Source: an uncultured Oscillospiraceae bacterium
GTDB lineage: Bacteria > Bacillota > Clostridia > Oscillospirales > Oscillospiraceae
Direction of reading: 5' to 3'
DNA length: 64,000 bases
Assembly: GCA_934512135.1 (NCBI GenBank)
Contig: CAKSWT010000017.1
Location: forward strand, 12,390-76,389
Part shown: positions 57,289 through 64,000 of the stretch, piece by piece
How positions within the stretch are numbered: the first letter of the stretch is position 1
How the letters are laid out: each line of letters opens with the position of its first letter
Translations under genes and position numbers: made by a program
Notes under the pieces: generated by a model
Told to the model about the DNA's origin: nothing
What the model saw: only the letters and a program-made list of their open reading frames with translations
The model's database searches: none

Positions 57289-58566
57289 TCAGGGAATCTT
57301 TTCAATGAATTCATCCAGGGTCAAAAAGCGGCTGATGTAAATCCGGTCGATGCGGTAATAGTCCCCGGCAATGGTCCAGACACCGCCGTTCATGTCAATG
57401 CCGAAGCTATAGTATTCCGGGGCCAGCGCCAGGGTGTCGTCGTCCCGCTCTCCGGAGGGATAGGCCAGGGCGTAGGGGAGCTTCCCTGTGATCCGGGCCA
57501 GGTCCAGCCGGGACTGGGCCAGCTCATCGTCCTGATCGTCATAGCTCAGAAGGCTCAGCTCCGTGTGCGTCACCGTGTGGCTCTGGATGTCCACCAGACC
57601 GGACTGGGACAGCTCCTGCACCTGCTCCTCGGTAAGGTAGTGCTCGTCCCCCAGCATGCCGGTAATGACAAACACCGTGGCCTTGACCCCGTACTCCTGG
57701 AGAATGGGGTAGAGCTCCGTATAGTTGTCGTCGTAGCCGTCGTCAAAGGTCAGGAGAATGGGCTTGTCATAGTCCGAAAGGTGGGGAAGATCTGAGAAGA
57801 AAATAGGGTCATAGCCGTTCTGGGTCAGATAGTCCAGCTGGGCCCGAAGGTCCTCCGGAGAGACAAACAGAGAGTTGATGCCCCACATGTCGTCGGAAAC
57901 CGCATGATACATGAGGATGGGAACCTCCACCCCCTGGGGAATGGCGTCCCGGTCCACGGGAGTGGATACATAGACCGTGTCCTCCTCCTCGTCCCACAGA
58001 AAGGGAAGGTCCAGCTCCTGGGCCAGATCCCGGACAGGCAGCCAGTATTCCGTTTGAGCGCCGGTAAAGCAGATACCGCCCTCTCCGGTGTAACGGTCGA
58101 TGCCCTGGTCCTGGCCGTTGACGGTGACGCAGGGAACCACAAAGCTCTCTCCGTTTTTCCTGGTGAAAGCGGCGGACTCCGTGCCTCCCTGGGACTGGAA
58201 CCAGCCCATAGCGGCAGACAGGTCGGCGGCGTTAATCAGGGTCACCTCCTGAAGCCGCAGACTGGGAATGGGAGCGCCGTCCAGCAGCACGGAGGGGCCA
58301 CTGGGGCACAGCTCCGCAAGAGAGGCAGGCAGTGGCTCCGGTGTGGGCGTAGGAGCCTCCAAAGAGGACGACTCAACGCTGGAATCGTCGTCGGCAGCGT
58401 CACTGGGGAGAACGGAAGGAGAGGCGCTGGGAAGAGCGTCCTCGGTGAGTCCCCAGGAGGAAAGGGTGGACGACTGGCTGCTTTGAGCGGACAGGCCGGA
58501 CTGTTTGCCGGCGCCGCAGCCGGTAAGCAGGGCCAGCAGCAGGAACAGGGAAAGAAATCGTTTCAT
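57289..58566 (-). CDS. Lipoprotein polysaccharide deacetylase with stalk-like N-terminal domain
   Basis: 425 residues. The signal ends in LLTGC (lipobox). A Ser/Pro/Glu-rich linker leads to a copper-amine-oxidase-N-like stalk domain (SVLLDGAPIPSLRLQEVTLINAADL, YWLPVRDLAQEL in parts; residues about 100-215). The NodB deacetylase domain has LLTFDDGYDDN, QSHTVTHT and AYPSGERDD. It would deacetylate wall glycan while tethered to the membrane. It converges on the ROK gene with 6 bases between stops. GGAGGT precedes the ATG. Confidence 0.9.
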   Translation of the reverse strand: MKRFLSLFLLLALLTGCGAGKQSGLSAQSSQSSTLSSWGLTEDALPSASPSVLPSDAADDDSSVESSSLEAPTPTPEPLPASLAELCPSGPSVLLDGAPIPSLRLQEVTLINAADLSAAMGWFQSQGGTESAAFTRKNGESFVVPCVTVNGQDQGIDRYTGEGGICFTGAQTEYWLPVRDLAQELDLPFLWDEEEDTVYVSTPVDRDAIPQGVEVPILMYHAVSDDMWGINSLFVSPEDLRAQLDYLTQNGYDPIFFSDLPHLSDYDKPILLTFDDGYDDNYTELYPILQEYGVKATVFVITGMLGDEHYLTEEQVQELSQSGLVDIQSHTVTHTELSLLSYDDQDDELAQSRLDLARITGKLPYALAYPSGERDDDTLALAPEYYSFGIDMNGGVWTIAGDYYRIDRIYISRFLTLDEFIEKIP

Positions 58567-58727
58567 TTCGACACCTCCGTTTTTTTCATTGTATGGGCTG
58601 AGGCGGGAAAAGTCAATGTAAATGGTTAGAGCTCGGCGGAAATTTTGGGAATTCGAGGCTGGAGACGGCACAGGCCAGGACGGACTGTGCAATTTTTTAT
58701 ACTTTTTGTGTAATTTGAAGCTATCCG

Positions 58728-58756
58728 TTGACTTGAAGCCCTTGGGATGCTATGAT
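58728..58756 (+). promoter_or_regulatory. Promoter of the permease gene
   Basis: TTGACT (58728-58733) and TATGAT (58751-58756) with a 17-base spacer, 48 bases before the ATG. Confidence 0.65.
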
Positions 58757-58803
58757 AAACTTCACAGTATCTTCACAAAGGCAAAAGGTAGGAGTGTGAG
58801 TAA

Positions 58804-60243
58804 ATGGCAATTATGGCAAAAACAGCCCATCGGAAGGATGGCGCGGAGCAGCCTGCGGTTAAGCTGGGAATGTTCCGCATTCGGGCCCCCTTTATCCATG
58901 CGCCCTGGGAGCTTCCGGAAATGGTTCAGGCGATTGTGGTGTTTGTCACCGGCGTGTCTGCGGTGGCCTATCTCCAGGACATTTTTGGACTGCCCTTCTC
59001 CATTGCGCTGTCCATCGTGTGCGTTCATGAGCTGCTGTATGTGTTCCAGAACATTATGGGCGATCCCATTGTAGGCGGCTGGATCACGCCGGCGATTCCT
59101 CTGGTGACCACCTGGCTGCTGGGATTTTCGGACACCACAGAGCGGATTCAGGCATTGATTATGCTACAGCTGATATTGGGACTGCTGTATTTGATTCTGG
59201 GTGTGACAGGGCTGGCCTCCAAGCTGGTCAATAAGGTCCCCGTGTCTGTGAAAGCGGGGATTCTCATTGGCGCAGGCTTCTCTGCGGTCATCGGAAAGTA
59301 TGGTTTTGCCGCGGTGGAAAATGGCGGCATGGGCTTTTATGGAAGTCCGGTGAGCTTTTCTGCAGGCGTTCTGGCGGCGCTGTTTTTGCTGTTTTCCGTG
59401 GGCTTCAGCAAGCAGAAAAGCAAACCCGGCCACAAGGTTCTGAAATTTTTGGGGAAATGCGGGTTTGTGCCGGCGCTGCTTTTGGCCTATGTGGTGGGAA
59501 TGCTCACCGGGGAGATCGGAACCCCTGTGAATATTCTGGCGGACGGCGTGATTTTTAACCCGATTCCGGGGCTGAAGTATGTGTTCCAGAATTTCTGCCT
59601 GGTGGCGCTGGGATTCCCCTCCTGGAATGTGATCTCCTCTGCCGCAGTGATGGCAGTGGTGGCCTACATCATCTCCTTTGGAGACATTGTTACCGGCACG
59701 GAGTTCCTGGAGGATGCCAAGCAGTATCGGCCGGATGAGGATGTCCGGGTAAACCCCAACCTCACAAATATCTGCTGTGGTGTGCGGAATGTGATTCAGA
59801 GCCTGTTCTGTCCCACGGTGACCTTGTCCGGGCCCCTCTGGTCGGCGATGATGGTGACCATCTGCGAACGGTATAAAACCGGAAAGGAAAACATGTATTC
59901 CTTCTTCGGCGGCTGTATTTCCTTTAACGTGTCCAAGTGGGTCTGTTGTCTGATTCTGCCGCTGGTGGCGCTGATTCGGCCCATTCTGCCCCTGTCCATG
60001 TCTCTGACCCTGATGATCCAGGCCTTCGGCTGCTTCTATGTGGCGCTGGGCCTCTGCAAAAACAATACTCAGCGAGGGGTTGCGGGGATTATCGGCGGTG
60101 TGCTGGCCATCACAAACCCGCAGACGGGATTGATTGTGGGCATTGTGGTGTCCTTTATCTGCGAATGGCTGCTGACCCGGGAATTTGGGGAGAAGGTCAG
60201 CCAGGTGGAGAAGAGCCCTGAGGATCAGGAAAATCACGCCTGA
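58804..60243 (+). CDS. Polytopic permease (NCS2/SulP-like architecture)
   Basis: 479 residues with twelve or more helices. The mid-protein acidic block FGDIVTGTEFLEDAKQYRPDEDVRVNPNL followed by PTVTLSGPLW is laid out like the substrate region of NCS2 (nucleobase) transporters, and FYGSPVSFSAGVLAA and ITNPQTGLIVGIV fit a 7+7 inverted-repeat fold. The substrate cannot be told; nucleobase or anion uptake are both possible. Own promoter; monocistronic. Confidence 0.65.
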   Translation: MAIMAKTAHRKDGAEQPAVKLGMFRIRAPFIHAPWELPEMVQAIVVFVTGVSAVAYLQDIFGLPFSIALSIVCVHELLYVFQNIMGDPIVGGWITPAIPLVTTWLLGFSDTTERIQALIMLQLILGLLYLILGVTGLASKLVNKVPVSVKAGILIGAGFSAVIGKYGFAAVENGGMGFYGSPVSFSAGVLAALFLLFSVGFSKQKSKPGHKVLKFLGKCGFVPALLLAYVVGMLTGEIGTPVNILADGVIFNPIPGLKYVFQNFCLVALGFPSWNVISSAAVMAVVAYIISFGDIVTGTEFLEDAKQYRPDEDVRVNPNLTNICCGVRNVIQSLFCPTVTLSGPLWSAMMVTICERYKTGKENMYSFFGGCISFNVSKWVCCLILPLVALIRPILPLSMSLTLMIQAFGCFYVALGLCKNNTQRGVAGIIGGVLAITNPQTGLIVGIVVSFICEWLLTREFGEKVSQVEKSPEDQENHA

Positions 60244-60309
60244 GCTTGCTGAAATGATGAAGTAATCGTAAATAATTTTTAAAATTCCAGAGAATCCGGC
60301 AGATTCGGC

Positions 60310-60338
60310 TTGCCAGATCGGGAAAAGTGGTGTATGAT
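60310..60338 (+). promoter_or_regulatory. Promoter of the 65-residue membrane protein gene
   Basis: TTGCCA (60310-60315) and TATGAT (60333-60338) with a 17-base spacer, 43 bases before the ATG. Confidence 0.6.
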
Positions 60339-60381
60339 AAGGCGGCAAAATCGGTCGGAGACCTGAAGTTGGAGTGTTACG

Positions 60382-60579
60382 ATGAAGCATCGCGGAATGG
60401 AACAGGCGCACAGCTTTCGCTTTCTTGTGGTTCGTGCAGTGATTACGGTGGCAGTGGTGCTGGCGGTTCTGCTGGGACTGAAGTTTAATGGAATCACCGT
60501 GGTGGAGCGGGATGCCCCCATTGGCGTAGTGGAGGAGGATGTGGCCCGGGAAAACGGACCGCTGATCAGTCAGTCTTAA
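60382..60579 (+). CDS. Small single-pass membrane protein
   Basis: 65 residues: a basic N-terminus (MKHRGMEQAHSFRFLVVR), one helix (AVITVAVVLAVLLGL), and an acidic external tail (VVERDAPIGVVEEDVARE). GGAG lies 7 bases before the ATG, and a dedicated promoter and terminator bracket it, which argues that it is a real gene. Family not recognised. Confidence 0.6.
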   Translation: MKHRGMEQAHSFRFLVVRAVITVAVVLAVLLGLKFNGITVVERDAPIGVVEEDVARENGPLISQS

Positions 60580-60589
60580 AACGTAACCT

Positions 60590-60620
60590 AATGCCGGAAG
60601 CTGTCGCTTCCGGCATTTTT
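60590..60620 (+). terminator. Terminator of the small membrane protein gene
   Basis: AATGCCGGAAGC and GCTTCCGGCATT form a 12-bp stem with loop TGTC and a T-run. Confidence 0.85.
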
Positions 60621-60752
60621 AATCAGAGCTGCGGTGAAGTGAAATACATTTTTAAAACTTTACCCATTAATAGGGAACATATGAACGCATAAGGACAAAA
60701 ATAGTAGGTTAGATTCCACAAAAATGGTCAAATAAAACTTCTCTTTTGTGCA

Positions 60753-60782
60753 TTGCGCAGGGAATGCCTTTTTCGATATAAT
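60753..60782 (+). promoter_or_regulatory. Promoter of the second solute-binding protein gene
   Basis: TTGCGC (60753-60758) and TATAAT (60777-60782) with an 18-base spacer, 32 bases before the ATG. Confidence 0.6.
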
Positions 60783-60814
60783 ACCTATATCTTGAGTAGA
60801 AGGAGGCAAACCAA

Positions 60815-62581
60815 ATGAAAAAGAGAACTCTTGCATTGTTACTTTCCACGGCTATGGTTCTGGGGCTGTTGGCGGGCTGCGGTGGCAAAGCCCCCGACAA
60901 TACCGCCTCGGCATCCGCCCCTGTGGCTGCCAGCGAGACGCCGGCCACGGAAACCGAGAAGCCCGCAGCCCCTGCCCCGGCATCTGTGGACTCTGCGATG
61001 TCGGCGCCGGAGACAGAGGAATTTGTCTACGAAGGGGAGTGGGCCAGCTATCCCCTGTGTGACCCCGGCACCAAGACCTTGACCATGTGGTGCGAATTCC
61101 CTGGCTTCCTGACTATGGTGGGCATTGACTCCTACAACAACTGCTCGGTCTGGGATGCGGCGGAGCAGGCCACCGGCGTCCATATTGAATTTACGGAAGT
61201 GTCCATGATGAACGCGTCCGAGCAGTTCTCCCTTATGTGCGCAGCCAATGATATGAAGGATATTTTAGGCGGCGCAGGCAGCTACTACGGCTCCACCGCA
61301 GGCGCCATTGAGGAGGAGATCATCATTGATCTGGCGCCCTATGCCCAGGAGTACATGGGCAACTATCTGACCATTCTCAACGATCCCCAGTATGAGTATT
61401 ACAAGGAGAAGGCCTACAACTCCGAAGGGCAGTTGGCGGAGATCAGCTCCATTTCCGACGACTTCAAGCCCACCTCCGGCACCCAGATCCGGAAGGACTG
61501 GCTGGAGGCGCTGAAGCTGGAGGTCCCTGAGACCTATGAGGATTGGGAAAATGTCCTCACGGCGTTTAAGGACAACTATGGCTGCACCAATGCCCTGCTG
61601 CTTTCCGGCGTCACCCAGATGACAAACCTGGTGGCCGGTTACGGTACCGCCGGCGCTGCGGAGGCCGCCATGGGCTCCTCCAGCGCAGTGAATATGTATC
61701 AGATCGACGGTGTAATCAAAAACGGCTATCAGGACGACGGATACCGGGAATATCTGACCATGATGCACCGCTGGTATCAGGAGGGGCTGCTTTCCAAGGA
61801 CTTTATCACCGCTTCCAGCGATGGCTCTCAGAACAACACCGACGGCTTGATCCTTTCCGGAGACTCCGGTATTTGGTTCTCTCAGGGCAACTTTATCACC
61901 CAGTATGAGCAGCAGGCCCGGGTTTCCGAGCCGGAGTTTTCGGTAATGGGGATTACCGATCCCTATTCTCCGGAGTTCAACCCGGAAAAGACCACCCATT
62001 TTACCGCGATGGGCGGCGGCAGTGCCGGTGGAAGCGGTGCGCTGAGCGTATCCACCAACTGCAAGGATGTGGAGCTGGCCTGCAAGTGGATGGACTACTT
62101 TTGGACAGAAGAGGGCCAGCTTCTGTGCAACTACGGCATCGAGGGCGAGGGCTTTGAATACGACGCTGACGGGAACCCCCAGTTCACGGACTTTGTGGTA
62201 AACGGCGGCAACTTCCAGTTTATGATGACCGGCTATACCCTGTCCGGGGTGCCTTCCCTCCAGGATTTCGACAAGTCCTTCTTCACCTATGGCGACAACG
62301 TCATTGAGGCCTTTGATACCTGGGGCAGTTGTGTGGATGACAAGTACACCCTTCCTGCGGCCATGACCCTGAATACGGATCAGAACGAGAGATATTCCGC
62401 CAAGTTCAATGACATCAACACCATGGCCGAGGAGCGAATCGGCAAGTTTATCACCGGGGAGGCGGACATTGAGACCCAGTGGGATGCCTTCCAGCAGGAT
62501 CTGACGTCCATGGGCCTGGAGGACTGCATTGCAATCTACCAGGAGGCCTACGACAGCTATATGGAGCACCACGCAGAGTAA
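60815..62581 (+). CDS. ABC transporter substrate-binding lipoprotein (family 1, orphan copy 2)
   Basis: 588 residues. The signal ends in LLAGC (lipobox). The linker is Ala/Pro/Glu-rich to about residue 70. The mature part parallels the 39514 protein: TLTMWCEFPGFLTMV, VHIEFTEVSMMNASEQFSLM, LSVSTNCKDVELACKWMDYFWTEEG and a closing MGLEDCIAIYQEAYDSY. No permease or ATPase genes are nearby. An RpiR regulator follows 148 bases downstream, hinting at a sugar-type ligand. GGAGG lies upstream of the ATG. Confidence 0.87.
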   Translation: MKKRTLALLLSTAMVLGLLAGCGGKAPDNTASASAPVAASETPATETEKPAAPAPASVDSAMSAPETEEFVYEGEWASYPLCDPGTKTLTMWCEFPGFLTMVGIDSYNNCSVWDAAEQATGVHIEFTEVSMMNASEQFSLMCAANDMKDILGGAGSYYGSTAGAIEEEIIIDLAPYAQEYMGNYLTILNDPQYEYYKEKAYNSEGQLAEISSISDDFKPTSGTQIRKDWLEALKLEVPETYEDWENVLTAFKDNYGCTNALLLSGVTQMTNLVAGYGTAGAAEAAMGSSSAVNMYQIDGVIKNGYQDDGYREYLTMMHRWYQEGLLSKDFITASSDGSQNNTDGLILSGDSGIWFSQGNFITQYEQQARVSEPEFSVMGITDPYSPEFNPEKTTHFTAMGGGSAGGSGALSVSTNCKDVELACKWMDYFWTEEGQLLCNYGIEGEGFEYDADGNPQFTDFVVNGGNFQFMMTGYTLSGVPSLQDFDKSFFTYGDNVIEAFDTWGSCVDDKYTLPAAMTLNTDQNERYSAKFNDINTMAEERIGKFITGEADIETQWDAFQQDLTSMGLEDCIAIYQEAYDSYMEHHAE

Positions 62582-62592
62582 GTGATATTTAA

Positions 62593-62626
62593 AGGAGGCC
62601 CTACAGCCAACGCTGTAGGGCCTCCT
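62593..62626 (+). terminator. Hairpin after the second solute-binding protein gene
   Basis: AGGAGGCCCTACAGC and its complement make a 15-bp perfect stem with a 4-base loop, 11 bases after the stop. The T-tract on plus is poor, so termination may need a factor. Confidence 0.6.
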
Positions 62627-62729
62627 GCTCGTACCCAAAGACTGCCAGGCGTTTGGACAGACAGTGGAAGGCCATTGCAATTTTCTGCGGAATATGGTTT
62701 AATGAATCCAGAAAGGGAGGGACAGAAGG

Positions 62730-63587
62730 ATGGAGCAGCTGAAGGATTTGATGAAGCATGCCAAGCTGACCAAGACAAGTCGGGTGATTGGCGATTTTAT
62801 TCTGGATCATGAGACAGACGCTTGCTTTATGACCTCAACGGAGCTGGCCCAGGAGCTGGATGTCAGCGAGGCCAGTGTCATTCGATTTGCCCGGGCCCTG
62901 GGCTTTACGGGATTTATGGATTTTCAGAAGCAGCTGCGCAAGTCCCACACGGAAAAGCTGGGGCGAATCTCCAGCGCAGTGGCCGTCCCCTATGAGCGCC
63001 TTCGGGTGAGCATGGCCACAGAGGGAAACGACTATATCCAGGAGTTCCTGCTCAACACCCAGACGAATATCACCTCTGTGGTGCGGAATAACACCAAGGA
63101 GACCTTTGATGCGGCCATTGACGTGCTGGTTCGGGCCAGAAGGAGATATATTGTGGCGTCCCGTGCCAATACCGGCGTGGCCGCCTACTGCAACCTACTG
63201 CTGCGGCACCAGCTCACCGATGTGATTCCCACCTGGGAAAGCTCTGTGAATGTCATTGACCATATGTGCGATATTGGGCCGGAGGACTGCGTCATTCTTT
63301 TCAGCTTCCCGCGGTACTCGGAAATGGACCGGCAGGCCCTGCAGATGGCGGAGGACGCCGGAGCCGGAATTATTGTGATTACCGATCGTCCCAGCGCGCC
63401 CTTGGCGCAGTTTGCCACCGTGCTGCTCACGGTGGATGTGGACACCAATACGTTCTTCAACTCCTATGTGGGGGTGCAGCTGGTGATGGAGATCCTTTGC
63501 GCCGGACTGTCCCGGAAAATGGGCGGCGCCAATGCGGAGAAGCTCCAGCTCATCGACCGGTACATCGGTCAGCTGGGCGTATACTAA
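62730..63587 (+). CDS. RpiR/MurR-family transcriptional regulator
   Basis: 285 residues. The N-terminal HTH-6 domain (VIGDFILDHETDACFMTSTELAQELDVSEASVIRFARALGF in parts) is followed by a SIS sugar-phosphate isomerase-like domain (residues about 120-260; VASRANTGVAAYC, CVILFSFPRYSEMD). Such regulators sense sugar phosphates. GGAGGGACAGAAGG precedes the ATG. It lies downstream of the second solute-binding lipoprotein and may regulate it. Confidence 0.9.
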   Translation: MEQLKDLMKHAKLTKTSRVIGDFILDHETDACFMTSTELAQELDVSEASVIRFARALGFTGFMDFQKQLRKSHTEKLGRISSAVAVPYERLRVSMATEGNDYIQEFLLNTQTNITSVVRNNTKETFDAAIDVLVRARRRYIVASRANTGVAAYCNLLLRHQLTDVIPTWESSVNVIDHMCDIGPEDCVILFSFPRYSEMDRQALQMAEDAGAGIIVITDRPSAPLAQFATVLLTVDVDTNTFFNSYVGVQLVMEILCAGLSRKMGGANAEKLQLIDRYIGQLGVY

Positions 63588-63615
63588 GGAAGCGGCATAA
63601 AAGGATTCACAGACC

Positions 63616-63651
63616 AAAGGGGGCTGTCTCAGGAAGAGGCAGCCCCCTTTT
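63616..63651 (+). terminator. Terminator of the RpiR gene
   Basis: AAAGGGGGCTG and CAGCCCCCTTT form an 11-bp stem with a 13-base loop and a T-run. Confidence 0.85.
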
Positions 63652-63767
63652 AACACAAATTGATGAAAAATTGCACAGAATGCACAGTTTTTTATACTTT
63701 CCATTCCGGGCCAATGTGGTATAATGATATTACGAATCCAAACAAAAAAAGAAAGAAGGTTGTGGAA

Positions 63768-64000
63768 ATGAACACCATTCAAGCGAAAATTCCGGCCTAT
63801 GGTATGCCGCTGTTGGAGGGGCCGGTGAACAAGCCGGAAAAGGTCAATATGATGCCTCCTATGGAGGATATGCCCGGCGGCCCTGGGATGGATGAATTTG
63901 GCCGTCCCGAGATCAAGGAGCGGAAGCCCTGCCCGCCCACCTGCCGCCCCTCGGAGCATCCCGGCTCTGTGCCCGGCGCGGATGTGGAGCCCGGCAAGCC
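63768..64000 (+). CDS. Start of a Pro/Gly/Met-rich protein without signal peptide, cut by window edge
   Basis: 77 codons are present from ATG 63768, preceded by AAGAAGG and by TATAAT at 63720-63725. The peptide is Pro-rich, with MMPPMEDMPGGPGMDEFGRPE, then CPPTC and many Pro/Gly. The MPPM..MPGGPG part resembles the Gly-Pro-Met segment of the 2738-4648 beta-helix protein. No signal peptide. The remainder lies outside the window, so whether a beta-helix follows cannot be seen. Confidence 0.6.
   Translation, partial: MNTIQAKIPAYGMPLLEGPVNKPEKVNMMPPMEDMPGGPGMDEFGRPEIKERKPCPPTCRPSEHPGSVPGADVEPGK

Overview
The window looks like chromosome of a low-GC-phylum (Firmicutes) anaerobe with fairly high GC content, most likely a gut Clostridia of the Oscillospiraceae type. 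The evidence is strong AGGAGG-type ribosome sites, consensus SigA promoters with 17-base spacers, lipoprotein boxes, HPr kinase, CarD, SigA/RpoD, SLH-domain and arginine-deiminase genes. No phage, IS element, CRISPR array, tRNA or rRNA was seen. Apart from the two ends, which cut genes, the region looks like intact core plus niche genes.

Layout. 0-7.5 kb: end of an M15 peptidase, a CtpE-like P-type ATPase, a signal-less beta-helix protein with a Gly-Pro-Met-rich segment, a lipoprotein and an AGCS amino-acid symporter. 7.5-12.5 kb: a structured leader or small RNA with terminator, then an overlapping arcA-arcB-arcC-arcD operon (arginine to ornithine, CO2, ammonia and ATP). 12.6-20.3 kb: a cell-surface polymer module made of two tandem membrane sulfatase-fold enzymes, a YidC insertase fused to a CDP-glycerol glycerophosphotransferase (TagF-like) domain, a small YLDPGT membrane protein and a LicC-like cytidylyltransferase, with a convergent acyltransferase. 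20.3-29.8 kb: a candidate small RNA, TetR, PutP, a zinc-ribbon/parvulin membrane protein, HprK, a MATE pump and an OmpR-type two-component pair. 29.8-41.4 kb: a tiny membrane protein antisense to the end of a Nudix gene, M29 peptidase, CarD, lipoprotein, AlaX, a MerR regulator with a textbook 19-bp-spacer operator, a 260-bp field of palindromes, RpoD, TyrA and an orphan solute-binding lipoprotein. 41.4-47.9 kb: a six-gene minus-strand run (M20 peptidase, rlmA, prfA, threonylcarbamoyl-AMP synthase, coaE, M18 peptidase). 47.9-64 kb: deacetylases, flavoproteins, an SLH transglutaminase, an aconitase-family hydratase, a second Gly-Pro-rich beta-helix protein, a ROK kinase, a permease, a second orphan solute-binding protein, an RpiR regulator and the start of another Pro-rich protein.

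The two most interesting items are (1) the YidC-TagF fusion inside a compact teichoic-acid-like module, which suggests coupling of membrane insertion or flipping machinery with polyol-phosphate polymer synthesis, and (2) a set of otherwise unrelated proteins without signal peptides (2.7, 33.4, 54.7 and 63.8 kb) that share a 'MPPMGGPGG'-like low-complexity segment at different positions. Palindromic intergenic repeats and two unassigned RNA candidates are also reported. All assignments come from reading the sequence; no database search was possible.
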